NCBI GenBank assembly: GCA_905197485.1
Contig: CAJJYZ010000014.1
Coordinates: forward strand, 1 to 53,091
Reading direction: 5' to 3'
DNA length: 53,091 nt
DNA from: an uncultured Lachnospiraceae bacterium
GTDB taxonomy: Bacteria; Bacillota; Clostridia; Lachnospirales; Lachnospiraceae
The notes beneath the pieces are model-generated. The model searched no databases. It was given only the letters and a program-made list of their open reading frames with translations, and had not been told where the DNA came from. This document shows, one piece after another, positions 43,145 to 52,336 of this stretch. A program made the translations under genes and the position numbers. Positions within the stretch are counted from its first letter, which is position 1, and each line of letters starts with the position of its first letter.

Positions 43145-43624
43145 TTATTCCGGATAAATCAATTGCTGTTCTGTGATGTGCTCCAACACTTCCGTCAAAT
43201 ACTTTCTGGAAATATATTTTGCCATCGGAAGGTTCATATCCAGATAATTTCCACAGTCTCTGGCGCTGGCTCCCGGAACTTCCCCTTCAAATTCACTGAT
43301 GAATGTGAACATTTCTTTCATAAGAGGAACGATATCTTTGGACTCGTAATCCCCTGCAAGAAGAAGATAAAAGCCGGTGCGGCATCCCATCGGGCCGAAG
43401 TAGATTGTCTTTGTGCCAAAGACAGGATGATTTCTTAAAAACGTGGCTGCCAGATGCTCTACGGTGTGAATCTCAGCGGTATTTAAGACCGGCTCTTCAT
43501 TTGGATTCGTAAAGCGGAGGTCGAACGTCGTAATCATTTCTTCTCCGATTGTATCCTTTCTGGATACATAGACTCCCGGCACTAACTTTATATGGTCGAT
43601 TGTGAAACTTGTGATTTTTTCCAT
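43145..43624 (-). CDS. luxS: S-ribosylhomocysteine lyase
   Basis: 159 residues from MEKITSFTIDH; the frame extends 22 codons upstream over the promoter, but that part is not LuxS. Zinc ligands H53 and H57 (HTVEH) and C124 (RDCGNY), catalytic C81 (GPMGCRTGFYL). Cleaves S-ribosylhomocysteine to homocysteine and DPD, the precursor of autoinducer-2. Monocistronic. Confidence 0.97.
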   Translation of the reverse strand: MEKITSFTIDHIKLVPGVYVSRKDTIGEEMITTFDLRFTNPNEEPVLNTAEIHTVEHLAATFLRNHPVFGTKTIYFGPMGCRTGFYLLLAGDYESKDIVPLMKEMFTFISEFEGEVPGASARDCGNYLDMNLPMAKYISRKYLTEVLEHITEQQLIYPE

Positions 43625-43661
43625 ATCGCAAAAGCTCCCTTCTGTAATTTTTTCTACAAGT

Positions 43662-43690
43662 AGTATACATATTTCCAAATAAGAATGCAA
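43662..43690 (-). promoter_or_regulatory. luxS promoter
   Basis: On the minus strand TTGCAT (43685-43690) and TATACT (43662-43667), 17-bp spacer. Its -35 coincides with the -35 area of the divergent promoter. Confidence 0.65.
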
Positions 43691-43714
43691 TATCCGGAAG
43701 AAATATGATATAAT
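43686..43714 (+). promoter_or_regulatory. Divergent promoter of the phosphatase gene
   Basis: TATAAT (43709-43714) with an extended TGA, and a poor -35 (TGCAAT, 43686-43691) overlapping the luxS -35 box. The two promoters probably compete for polymerase. Confidence 0.6.
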
Positions 43715-43758
43715 AGATGAAAATTTCTTATAGGATTACATATTTCGGAGGTTAGCGT

Positions 43759-44391
43759 ATGAAATTATATATGATACGGCATGGAGAAACAGACTGGAAT
43801 AAGACAAGACAGCTTCAGGGAAAATCCGATATACCGTTGAATGATTTTGGCAGGAAGCTTGCTGCCGAGACGGCGGAAGCGCTCAAGGACGTCCCGTTTC
43901 ATCTTGTCATCACAAGTCCTTTAAGCAGAGCGCGGGAAACGGCGCTTATCATCAAAGGTGACAGGGAGATTCCGGTCATTGAAGACGCGAGAATCGAGGA
44001 GATGAGCTTCGGGGAATACGAAGGCTTGTGCTGCAAAGGAGAAGGATTCAATATTCCGGATGAAGAATTTCACCGATTCTTTGACGACCCGGTACATTAT
44101 GAACCACCTGCGCATGGCGAGAGTTTTCTGGAATTTTGCTCTCGCGTCGAACGTTTCTTAGATGAGCTCTTTCGAAGCGAAGACTATCAGGACAGCACGA
44201 TTCTTCTCGTGGTACATGGAGCGGTGCTATGCGCCATGCTTCGTATCCTGAAGGGGAACCCTATGAGCATGTTCTGGGGAAGCGGCGTGCATAAAAACTG
44301 CGGAGTTACCGTTGTGAACGTGCAGGGGAACACGTGGGAGATTGAGCAGGAGAATGTCACCTATTATGAGGATGCGATGGAAGACTGGTAA
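43759..44391 (+). CDS. Histidine phosphatase (phosphoglycerate mutase-like)
   Basis: 210 residues. Catalytic RHGETDWN with H8, second Arg in SPLSRARETA, acid in RIEEMSFGEYEG, and the late histidine in LLVVHGAVLCAML. RBS CGGAGG. The branch includes GpmB, CobC and broad phosphatases; substrate not assignable. Confidence 0.92.
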   Translation: MKLYMIRHGETDWNKTRQLQGKSDIPLNDFGRKLAAETAEALKDVPFHLVITSPLSRARETALIIKGDREIPVIEDARIEEMSFGEYEGLCCKGEGFNIPDEEFHRFFDDPVHYEPPAHGESFLEFCSRVERFLDELFRSEDYQDSTILLVVHGAVLCAMLRILKGNPMSMFWGSGVHKNCGVTVVNVQGNTWEIEQENVTYYEDAMEDW

Positions 44392-44454
44392 GTTTCTTGA
44401 CGAACAAGAACTGTATGTGTAAACTAAAAGGAAGAAGATTTTGGAGGGAAAATT

Positions 44455-45459
44455 ATGATAAACGATAAAAAAGTATTATTCAGCGGAATGCAGGCAACAG
44501 GAAATCTCACATTAGGAAATTATCTTGGAGCTTTGAAAAACTGGGTGAATCTAAGCAACGAATATGAGTGCTTCTACAGCGTGGTGGATATGCATTCGAT
44601 TACGGTAAGACAGGACCCTGCAACATTGAGAAAGAGAGCGAGAGCGCTTCTGACTCTGTATATCGCAGCGGGACTTGACCCGGAGAAGAACTGCATCTAC
44701 TATCAGTCCCACGTATCCGGCCACGCAGAGCTGGCATGGATTTTGAACTGCTTTACTTATATGGGAGAATTGAACCGTATGACGCAGTTCAAGGATAAAT
44801 CCGCGAAGCATGCGGACAACATCAATGCGGGACTATTCACGTATCCGGTGCTGATGGCGGCAGATATTTTGTTATTCCAGGCAGACGTTGTTCCGGTTGG
44901 AATCGACCAGATGCAGCATTTGGAACTGACAAGAGATGTGGCGCAAAGATTCAATGGTATCTACGGAGACGTATTTACAGTGCCGGAACCATACATTGGA
45001 AAAGTCGGAGCGAAGATTATGAGTCTTCAGGACCCGGCGAAGAAGATGTCGAAGTCGGACGAGAACCCGAACGGAAGCATCTATCTGATGGATGACCCGG
45101 ATACGATTATGAGAAAATGCAAACGTGCGGTGACGGATTCCGAAGCGCAGATTCTGTACCGGGATGAGCAGCCGGGCGTGAAGAATCTGATTGACATCTA
45201 TCGTGCATGTACTGACAAATCGGTAGAAGAAGTTCTGAAAGAATTTGACGGAAAAGGATACGGAGAATTCAAGATGGCAGTCGGAGAAGCTGTCGTATCG
45301 GTATTAAAACCGTTACAGGACGAGGTGGCAAAACTGGAGAAAGACAAAGCGTATATCGACAGCGTGATTAAAAATAACGCAGAAAAAGCGAATTACTACG
45401 CCATGAAGACACTCCGAAAAGTACAGAAAAAGGTTGGTTTTCCTGAACGTATCCGATAA
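44455..45459 (+). CDS. trpS: Tryptophanyl-tRNA synthetase
   Basis: 334 residues, typical length. HIGH-equivalent TLGNYLGALKNW near residue 20, KMSKS motif (AKKMSKSDENP) near 195, and YPVLMAADIL, VPVGIDQMQHLELTRD. Charges tRNA-Trp. RBS GGAGGGAAAA. The 63-bp upstream gap leaves no room for a T-box. Confidence 0.97.
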   Translation: MINDKKVLFSGMQATGNLTLGNYLGALKNWVNLSNEYECFYSVVDMHSITVRQDPATLRKRARALLTLYIAAGLDPEKNCIYYQSHVSGHAELAWILNCFTYMGELNRMTQFKDKSAKHADNINAGLFTYPVLMAADILLFQADVVPVGIDQMQHLELTRDVAQRFNGIYGDVFTVPEPYIGKVGAKIMSLQDPAKKMSKSDENPNGSIYLMDDPDTIMRKCKRAVTDSEAQILYRDEQPGVKNLIDIYRACTDKSVEEVLKEFDGKGYGEFKMAVGEAVVSVLKPLQDEVAKLEKDKAYIDSVIKNNAEKANYYAMKTLRKVQKKVGFPERIR

Positions 45460-45506
45460 AACTTTAAAGTGGAAAAGTGATAAAGTAAAAAAGTGTTTTG
45501 TTTTTA

Positions 45507-45535
45507 TTGACAAAAAAACTACAAAGTGATATAAT
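45507..45535 (+). promoter_or_regulatory. Perfect consensus promoter upstream of the peptidase and opp genes
   Basis: TTGACA (45507-45512) and TATAAT (45530-45535), 17-bp spacer. No other promoter or terminator is seen before oppA, so it may drive the peptidase and the opp operon together. Confidence 0.85.
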
Positions 45536-45607
45536 CGTTTCAACAATTGATTGAAAAAATATTCAAACAATTCGAATAATTATACAAATTAGAGAGAAGG
45601 GTTATAG

Positions 45608-46672
45608 ATGGTGCAGAAGTTACTTGCTTATATGGAACAAGAGCATTTGGATGCGTTCTACGTAAGCAAACCGGAAAATGTACGCTATATCAGCAGATAC
45701 ACAGGAGACGACTCTTATCTTCTCGTTACAAAAGAGAAGAACTATTTCATTACAGACCCGAGATATACAGAACAGGCATCTTATGAATGTCCGGACTATG
45801 AGATTATCAATTGGAAAGACCATGGAAGAAGCATTGCGGAGGCGGTGGCGAATCTTCTCGCCGGAACGAATTGCAAAAATCTTGCATTCGAGGCAGAGGT
45901 CGTTACATACAATAGATATAAATCTCTGGAAGATAGCGTTCATGCTGAACTGATTCCACAGGTTGACGTCATCGAGACATTCCGTTCTGTAAAGTCAAAA
46001 GAAGAGATTGAGAAGCTCAGAATCTCAGCAGACATTGCATCGAGAGCTTTTGAGAAGATTATCAAGGACATCCGGGTAGGAGTCACAGAGAAAGAATTAG
46101 CATCGAAGCTTTCCCACTACATGGTGATGGAAGGCGCCGATACGAAACCATATGGAGGAATCCTTATTTCGGGAGCGAGGACATCGCTTCTTCATGGAAT
46201 TCCTTCCAGCAAGGCAATCGAATATGGAGACTTGGTTCTCATGGATTACGGATGCCAGTATCAAGGGTATCTGTCCGATATGACAAGAACCGTTGTTGTA
46301 GGTAAGGCTACACCGAAGCAGAGAGAAGTTTACGAACTGGAGCAGCGGATGGTGGCAGATTGCGAGGCTGTGATGAAGGCTGGCGCTACAGGAGCGCAGG
46401 TATATGAAGCATCCACGAAAGCAATCAAAGGAACAGAATATTTCGACTATCATTATACAGGAATTGGCCATGGAATTGGAATGTTCGTACACGAGATTCC
46501 ATTCATGGGACCGGCGTCAAAGGCAGTATTTGAGCCGGGTAACATTATTACGGTAGAACCGGGGATTTACATTCCGGGCTGGGGCGGTATCCGCATCGAA
46601 GATGAGGTGCTGATTACAGAAGACGGATGTGAAAACCTGATAAGTGCTACAAAGGAGCTTATAGAACTATAA
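45608..46672 (+). CDS. pepP: Xaa-Pro aminopeptidase/dipeptidase (M24)
   Basis: 354 residues. An N-terminal creatinase-like domain is followed by a pita-bread metallopeptidase domain. Metal ligands are recognisable in MDYGCQYQGYLSDMTRT (Asp pair), GIGHGIGMFVHE (His), TVEPGIYIPG (Glu) and IRIEDEVL (Glu). Removes residues next to proline from imported peptides. Its stop is 27 bp from the oppA start, so uptake and hydrolysis of peptides are genetically linked. Contains no GATC, unlike the genes that follow. Confidence 0.92.
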   Translation: MVQKLLAYMEQEHLDAFYVSKPENVRYISRYTGDDSYLLVTKEKNYFITDPRYTEQASYECPDYEIINWKDHGRSIAEAVANLLAGTNCKNLAFEAEVVTYNRYKSLEDSVHAELIPQVDVIETFRSVKSKEEIEKLRISADIASRAFEKIIKDIRVGVTEKELASKLSHYMVMEGADTKPYGGILISGARTSLLHGIPSSKAIEYGDLVLMDYGCQYQGYLSDMTRTVVVGKATPKQREVYELEQRMVADCEAVMKAGATGAQVYEASTKAIKGTEYFDYHYTGIGHGIGMFVHEIPFMGPASKAVFEPGNIITVEPGIYIPGWGGIRIEDEVLITEDGCENLISATKELIEL

Positions 46673-46699
46673 ATTATAAGCAGAAAGTGAGGAATGTTT

Positions 46700-48337
46700 A
46701 TGAAGAAGAGAATCGTTGCTGTTTTAATGACAGTAGCCATGGCAGCGTCACTGTTTGCAGGTTGTGGCGTTCCAAAGTCCAATGACAAAAAGAGTGAATC
46801 CGGTGCAGAGTCTGGAGAAAAAGTGTTCCGCTATGCTACAAGAACAGAACCTACTACACTCGACCCGACAAAAGGAAATTGTATTCCAGATAGTGAATTG
46901 CAGAATGCACTTGTTGAGCGTCTTGTACGTAACGTAGCAGGGGAAATCAAACCAGGTGTTGCAAAAGAGTGGGAAGTTTCTGACGATGGATTGGTTTATA
47001 CATTCCATTTAAATGAAGAAGCAAAATGGAGTGATGGAAAACAGATTACGGCTCAAGACTTTGTATACAGCTGGCAAAGATTAGTGGATCCGGCAACAGC
47101 AGCACAGTATGCTTATATCGGTGAATATGTTAAGAATGGTAGAGCAATTGAACATGGAGAAATGGCACCTTCTGAATTAGGAATCAAGGCAATTGATGAT
47201 GTTACAGTAGAAGTTACACTTGAGCATCCTACAAGCTATTTCTTAAGCTTAATTGGCATTCAGCCACAGTTTGCACCACTTCGTAAAGACATTGTAGAGA
47301 AGTATGGAAAAGATTTTGCGGCAGATGCAAGTAAGAATGTATATTCTGGACCATTTGTTCTTGTAAGTTCAGAAAACCAGAAATGGGTATATGAACCAAA
47401 CGAGTACTACTGGGATAAAGAAAATATTCATCTTGATCGTGTAGAATTATCCTATATTCAAAATCAAGAGACACAGCTTGCAATGTATGAAAATGGTGAA
47501 TTAGATTTTACAGAACTTCCAAAAGTATCTGTTGAGAAATATAAAGATCAAGCTGTACAATTCAAAAACGGAAATACCGATTACTTCTACCTTAACTGTG
47601 ACGGAACAAATGAAGCACTTAAAAATAAAAACTTCCGTCTAGCATTAAATTATGGTTTCGATAGAAATACATATAATCAGCTTGCAAGTGAAGGAATTGG
47701 AGAACCAAGTAATGTATTCGCATTTAGAGGATTAAAAGGAATCGAAACTACATACGGTGAAGAGAGTAATATCAAATCTTACCCATTAGATGGAGATAAT
47801 AAAAAAGCAAAAGAATATCTTGCAAAAGCTGAAGAAGAACTTGGAATGAAAGCTTCTGATATTTCAGTAGAAATTACAACGACAGATAATGATGCTGCGA
47901 AAAAACAGGCAGAGGTTGTTCAAGAACTTTGGCAAAAAGCACTTGGAATCAAAGTGACAATTAATCAAGTAACATATGCTGAAATCCTTCAGAGACAGGC
48001 AAGTGGAGAATTTGACATTTGTTGGGGAGGCTGGGTAGGAGATTACGATGATCCTTACACATACCTTGAATTATTTAAAACAGATTGTCCTTATAACCAA
48101 AGTAATTACTCCAATCCAAAAGTTGATGAATTGTTAACAGCATCACAGAATGAAACAGATGCGAAAAAACGTCAAGAACTTCTTGCACAGGCAGAACAGA
48201 CTATTTTAGATGATGGAGCAGTTCTTCCACAGGCAGAGAGAGAGATTTACTATTTAATAGATGATGATGTAAAAGGACTTAAAAACTATTATGTTGGTAT
48301 CAACTATGATTGGACATATGTAGATATTGCAAAATAA
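46700..48337 (+). CDS. oppA: Oligopeptide-binding lipoprotein OppA
   Basis: 545 residues from the ATG seven bases after GAGG; an ATG at 46694 is too close to the ribosome site. Lipobox FAGC with C22. SBP family 5: RTEPTTLDPTKGN, WSDGKQITAQDFVYSWQRLV, FRLALNYGFDRNTYN, FDICWGGWVGDYDDPYTYLE. Captures extracellular oligopeptides. Base composition becomes visibly more A+T-rich and GATC appears from 47087 onward. Confidence 0.94.
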   Translation: MKKRIVAVLMTVAMAASLFAGCGVPKSNDKKSESGAESGEKVFRYATRTEPTTLDPTKGNCIPDSELQNALVERLVRNVAGEIKPGVAKEWEVSDDGLVYTFHLNEEAKWSDGKQITAQDFVYSWQRLVDPATAAQYAYIGEYVKNGRAIEHGEMAPSELGIKAIDDVTVEVTLEHPTSYFLSLIGIQPQFAPLRKDIVEKYGKDFAADASKNVYSGPFVLVSSENQKWVYEPNEYYWDKENIHLDRVELSYIQNQETQLAMYENGELDFTELPKVSVEKYKDQAVQFKNGNTDYFYLNCDGTNEALKNKNFRLALNYGFDRNTYNQLASEGIGEPSNVFAFRGLKGIETTYGEESNIKSYPLDGDNKKAKEYLAKAEEELGMKASDISVEITTTDNDAAKKQAEVVQELWQKALGIKVTINQVTYAEILQRQASGEFDICWGGWVGDYDDPYTYLELFKTDCPYNQSNYSNPKVDELLTASQNETDAKKRQELLAQAEQTILDDGAVLPQAEREIYYLIDDDVKGLKNYYVGINYDWTYVDIAK

Positions 48338-48370
48338 AAGTCAGTCATAATTTGGAAATTTAGGTATATG

Positions 48371-48405
48371 AATCGCCGCCCGGCGCAATGAAATGGGCGG
48401 CGATT
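48371..48405 (+). terminator. GC-rich intercistronic hairpin after oppA
   Basis: AATCGCCGCCC (48371-48381) pairs with GGGCGGCGATT (48395-48405). No true T-run follows, so it probably protects the oppA message and lowers read-through, giving more binding protein than permease. Confidence 0.75.
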
Positions 48406-48439
48406 TGTTAGAAAAAATGGAAAACAAGGAGGAGAAAGG

Positions 48440-49360
48440 ATGCGCAAATATATATTTAAGCGTCTCATCGCAGCTGTCTTAACAATGTGGGTTTTGATTA
48501 CTGCTGTATTTTTCTTAGTTCGTCTTATGCCAGGGGATCCGTTCCAGAATCCAAAAATGACAACAGAAATTAGACAGAATATGGAAGAATACTATGGCTT
48601 TGATAAACCGCTTATTGTACAGTATGGTAACTATATGAAGAATCTGTTAAAAGGGGATTTGGGATATTCTATGAAATTTACAAATAAAACAGTAAATGGA
48701 ATTATTTCAGATTCATTTCCGTTTTCAGCAGATCTTGGAATTCGAGCACTTGTATTTGCTGTATCATTCGGGTTAGTACTTGGAATTATATCGGCTAGAA
48801 ATCGAGGCGGAAAATTGGATTTCTTTTGCGTTATTGTAGCAGTTCTCGGAACAAGTATACCGGATTTCATTATGGGAGCTTTGTTGCAGTATGGTTTTGG
48901 TATTAAGTGGGGACTTTTACCGGTTGCACAGTATCAAGGATTTGAATATACAATTCTTCCGGCTTGTGCTATTGGTTTCTATACACTAGCTTCTGTTTCA
49001 CGTATCATGCGAGCAAGTATGTTGGAAGTTTCTTCACAGGATTATATTAAAACAGCTCGTTCTAAAGGAGTATCAGAATTTAGAATTACAGTGAAACATC
49101 AGATACGTAATGCGATTATGCCGGTTATGACGATGATGGGACCAACAGTTGCATCAGTGCTTACAGGTACATTTGTTATTGAATCTATTTTTGCAATTCC
49201 TGGTATGGGAAAATATTATGTAGAAAGCGTTTCAAATAATGACTACTCTATGGTACTTGGTATGACAATTTTCTATGGTGTATTTTTGATTTTATGTAAC
49301 TTGATTGTAGATATCTTGTACGGTGTGGCAGATCCACGTGTACGTATCGGAGAAAAGTAG
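48440..49360 (+). CDS. oppB: Oligopeptide ABC transporter permease OppB
   Basis: 306 residues, six membrane helices. N-terminal RLIAAVLTMWVLITAVFFLV and RLMPGDPF, EAA loop KTARSKGVSEFRITVKHQIR, and FVIESIFAIPGMGKYYVESV are all typical. RBS GGAGGAGAAAGG. Forms the channel with OppC. Confidence 0.95.
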   Translation: MRKYIFKRLIAAVLTMWVLITAVFFLVRLMPGDPFQNPKMTTEIRQNMEEYYGFDKPLIVQYGNYMKNLLKGDLGYSMKFTNKTVNGIISDSFPFSADLGIRALVFAVSFGLVLGIISARNRGGKLDFFCVIVAVLGTSIPDFIMGALLQYGFGIKWGLLPVAQYQGFEYTILPACAIGFYTLASVSRIMRASMLEVSSQDYIKTARSKGVSEFRITVKHQIRNAIMPVMTMMGPTVASVLTGTFVIESIFAIPGMGKYYVESVSNNDYSMVLGMTIFYGVFLILCNLIVDILYGVADPRVRIGEK

Positions 49361-49369
49361 GTGAGAGAA

Positions 49370-50293
49370 ATGGCAGAATTAAAAAAAGAATCTTTTGTGA
49401 TTAAAGGAAAAGATACTGTTCGCATGGAAAGTATCAGTAGACCGTCTCTTTCCTTTTGGCAAGATGCGTGGAGACGTCTTAGAAAAAATAAAGCAGCCTT
49501 TGTAGGTCTTTGTATTATCATCTTGTATACAGTGTTGGCAATTTTTGCACCAATGTTTAGTAAATATTCTATGTCGGATATGGATGTAACTGCAAGAAAT
49601 GCTTTTATTTCTGCAGAGCATTGGCTTGGTACGGATGCTACGGGTCGTGATCTTTGGGTAAGAATTTGGATGGGTGCCAGAGTTTCTTTGAGTATCGGAT
49701 TCATTGCTGCTGTAATCAATGCTTGTGTGGGAGCTGTTATAGGAGGACTTTGCGGATTCTATGGTGGAAAATTAGATATGATTGTAATGCGTATCGTTGA
49801 CCTTTTATATGGAATTCCAAGTTTGATCATTACAATTTTAGTTGTTATGGTGTTAGGAAAAGGTATTGCACCTCTTATTGTAGCAATGTGTGTAGTTGGA
49901 TGGATTGGAACTTGTCGCTTTGTTCGTGGTGAAGTATATCGTATTAAAGAACAGGACTTTGTTCTTGCGGCAAAGGTACTTGGTATACCGGATTTCAAAA
50001 TTATTATCAAACATATTATTCCGAATATTCTTGGTATGTTGGTAACAAATCTTTGTATGGCGATTCCGGGAGCGATTTTCCAAGAAGCATTCTTAAGCTA
50101 TATTGGACTTGGTATTACACCTCCTAATTGTAGTTGGGGAGTTATCTGTAAAGAAGGTATCCAATACTTGAGATACTATCCGCATCAGGTATTTGTTCCG
50201 GCATTCTTTGTCTGTACAACGATGTTGGCATTAAATCTTCTCGGTAATGGTTTACGAGATGCAGTCGACCCGAAACTTCGAGGAACGGAATAG
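49370..50293 (+). CDS. oppC: Oligopeptide ABC transporter permease OppC
   Basis: 307 residues from ATG 49370, with AGGTGAG just upstream; an in-frame GTG at 49361 is possible. N-terminal WRRLRKNKAAFVGL, HWLGTDATGRDLWVRIWMGA, EAA loop AAKVLGIPDFKIIIKHIIPN. Six membrane helices. Five copies or fewer of GATC, consistent with the rest of this operon. Confidence 0.95.
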   Translation: MAELKKESFVIKGKDTVRMESISRPSLSFWQDAWRRLRKNKAAFVGLCIIILYTVLAIFAPMFSKYSMSDMDVTARNAFISAEHWLGTDATGRDLWVRIWMGARVSLSIGFIAAVINACVGAVIGGLCGFYGGKLDMIVMRIVDLLYGIPSLIITILVVMVLGKGIAPLIVAMCVVGWIGTCRFVRGEVYRIKEQDFVLAAKVLGIPDFKIIIKHIIPNILGMLVTNLCMAIPGAIFQEAFLSYIGLGITPPNCSWGVICKEGIQYLRYYPHQVFVPAFFVCTTMLALNLLGNGLRDAVDPKLRGTE

Positions 50294-50304
50294 GAGGAAA
50301 CAAA

Positions 50305-51345
50305 ATGGCAGAGAAAGAGAATATTCTAGAATTAAAAAATGTTGTGTACTCCTTTAAGACATACGGTGGAGAAGTCAAAGCTGTACGTGATGTTAGTTTT
50401 GAAGTAAAAAAAGGAGAAATCCTTGGAATCGTAGGAGAATCCGGATGTGGTAAGAGTGTAACAGCACAATGTATTATGAGATTGAATCCAGAACCACCGG
50501 GATTTTTTGAGGGTGGAGAGATTTTATTTGATGGTAAAGATGTTCTAAAGATGGATAAGAAAGAACTTCGTAAACTTCGTGGAGAAGATATTGGATTTGT
50601 ATTTCAAGATCCAATGACATCTTTGAATCCTACAATGAGAGTAGGAGCGCAGATTGAAGAAGTCTTTTTAGGACGAAAAGATATGTCCAAAGAAGAAAAG
50701 AAGGAAAGAGCTCTTGAAATCATGAAATTAGTAGGAATCTCGGATGTGGAAAAGCGTTATAAACAGTATCCGCATGAGTTGTCAGGCGGTATGAAGCAAC
50801 GTATCATGATTGCTATCGGGCTTGTAAGCAGACCGAGCCTTGTTATTTGTGATGAACCAACGACATCTCTTGATGTTACGATCGAGGCGCAGATTCTTGA
50901 TTTGCTTCTGGAGCTAAAAGAAAAACTTGGTATTTCGATTATTATCATCACACATGATCTTGGTGTAATTGCACGTATGTGTGACCGTGTGATTGTAATG
51001 TATGGTGGTAAAGTTGTAGAAAAAGGTACAGTACAAGAAATTTTCTATGATACAGCACATCCTTATACAAAAGGATTGATGGGATCTATTGCAAAGTTGG
51101 ATACAGCAAAAGGTCAAAAATTAACTCCAATCGAGGGAACACCTCCGGATTTGTTTTTCCCGCCAAAGGGCTGTCCATTTGCAGCGCGTTGTGAATACGC
51201 GATGGATGTATGTAAAGATAATCCGCCTTGTACTTATAAAATTTCGGATGAGCATAGGACAAATTGCTGGCTACAGCATGAATATGCTCCGGATACAGAT
51301 ATGAAAAAGGTGAATGCAATAGAACTTAAGGAAGGAGAGGTGTAA
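50305..51345 (+). CDS. oppD: Oligopeptide ABC transporter ATPase OppD
   Basis: 346 residues; RBS TAGGAGG. Walker A GESGCGKS, signature LSGGMKQRIMIAIGL, Walker B LVICDEPTTSLD, switch H in ITHDLGV. C-terminal CPFAARCEYAMDVC cysteine cluster, possibly an iron-sulfur site as in recent OppD structures. Two bases separate it from oppF. Confidence 0.95.
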   Translation: MAEKENILELKNVVYSFKTYGGEVKAVRDVSFEVKKGEILGIVGESGCGKSVTAQCIMRLNPEPPGFFEGGEILFDGKDVLKMDKKELRKLRGEDIGFVFQDPMTSLNPTMRVGAQIEEVFLGRKDMSKEEKKERALEIMKLVGISDVEKRYKQYPHELSGGMKQRIMIAIGLVSRPSLVICDEPTTSLDVTIEAQILDLLLELKEKLGISIIIITHDLGVIARMCDRVIVMYGGKVVEKGTVQEIFYDTAHPYTKGLMGSIAKLDTAKGQKLTPIEGTPPDLFFPPKGCPFAARCEYAMDVCKDNPPCTYKISDEHRTNCWLQHEYAPDTDMKKVNAIELKEGEV

Positions 51346-51347
51346 AG

Positions 51348-52316
51348 ATGAATAATAATGAAAAACAGCCTCTCGTGCAGGTACAAGATGTATGTAAGTA
51401 CTTCCATGTAGGGAAAAACGCAGATTTGAAGGCAGTAGATCATGTTTCTTTTGATATCTATAAAGGAGAGACAGTGGGTCTTGTAGGAGAGTCTGGATGT
51501 GGAAAATCTACAATGGGGCGTTGTATGATTCGTTTATATGAACCGACATCTGGCAAAGTATTATATGAAGGAAAAGATATTGCAAAACTTTCTAAAGCAG
51601 AACAAAAACAGTTTTGTCAGAAAGTACAGATGATTTTCCAAAATCCATATGCTTCTTTGAACTCCCGTATGACAGTAAAAGAAATTGTTGGAGAGGGACT
51701 GATTCAACATGGAATGTCTAAAAAAGATGCCGATGCAAGGGTAGAGCAATTGCTTCAAACAGTAGGACTTAACAAAGATCATATGTCACGTTTTCCACAT
51801 GAATTTTCTGGTGGACAAAGACAACGTATTGGAATTGCCAGAGCACTTTCTGTTGATCCGGATTTTATTATTTGTGATGAACCGATTTCCGCACTTGATG
51901 TATCTGTACAAGCGCAGGTAATTAATATGTTAAAGGATCTGCAGGAAGAAAGAGGACTTACATATTTATTTATTGCGCATGATTTAAGTGTTGTCAAATA
52001 CATTTCCGACCGGGTAATCGTTATGTATCTTGGAACGGTTGTTGAAACTGCAGAGACAGAAGAACTTTATAGTAATACAATGCATCCATATACAAAAGCT
52101 TTACTTTCGGCAATACCAGAAGCGGATCCAGATAGGGCAAAAGCAAATAAGCGTATTCAAATTAAGGGAGAGATTCCGAGTCCGATTAATCCGAAGAATT
52201 GTTGTAGATTTGCAGAACGTTGTCAATATGCAACAGAAAGATGTTTTCATGAGATGCCGACTCTTCGAGAGGTAAAACCAGGTCATATGGTTGCGTGCCA
52301 TTTATGTGATGAATAA
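51348..52316 (+). CDS. oppF: Oligopeptide ABC transporter ATPase OppF
   Basis: 322 residues. Walker A GESGCGKST, signature FSGGQRQRIGIARAL, Walker B FIICDEPISALD, switch H in IAHDLSV; C-terminal CRFAERCQYATERC cluster. Heterodimer partner of OppD. No operon terminator is visible; an oppositely oriented group II intron end begins about 20 bp after the stop. Confidence 0.95.
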   Translation: MNNNEKQPLVQVQDVCKYFHVGKNADLKAVDHVSFDIYKGETVGLVGESGCGKSTMGRCMIRLYEPTSGKVLYEGKDIAKLSKAEQKQFCQKVQMIFQNPYASLNSRMTVKEIVGEGLIQHGMSKKDADARVEQLLQTVGLNKDHMSRFPHEFSGGQRQRIGIARALSVDPDFIICDEPISALDVSVQAQVINMLKDLQEERGLTYLFIAHDLSVVKYISDRVIVMYLGTVVETAETEELYSNTMHPYTKALLSAIPEADPDRAKANKRIQIKGEIPSPINPKNCCRFAERCQYATERCFHEMPTLREVKPGHMVACHLCDE

Positions 52317-52336
52317 ATCTATGAGATAATGAATAA

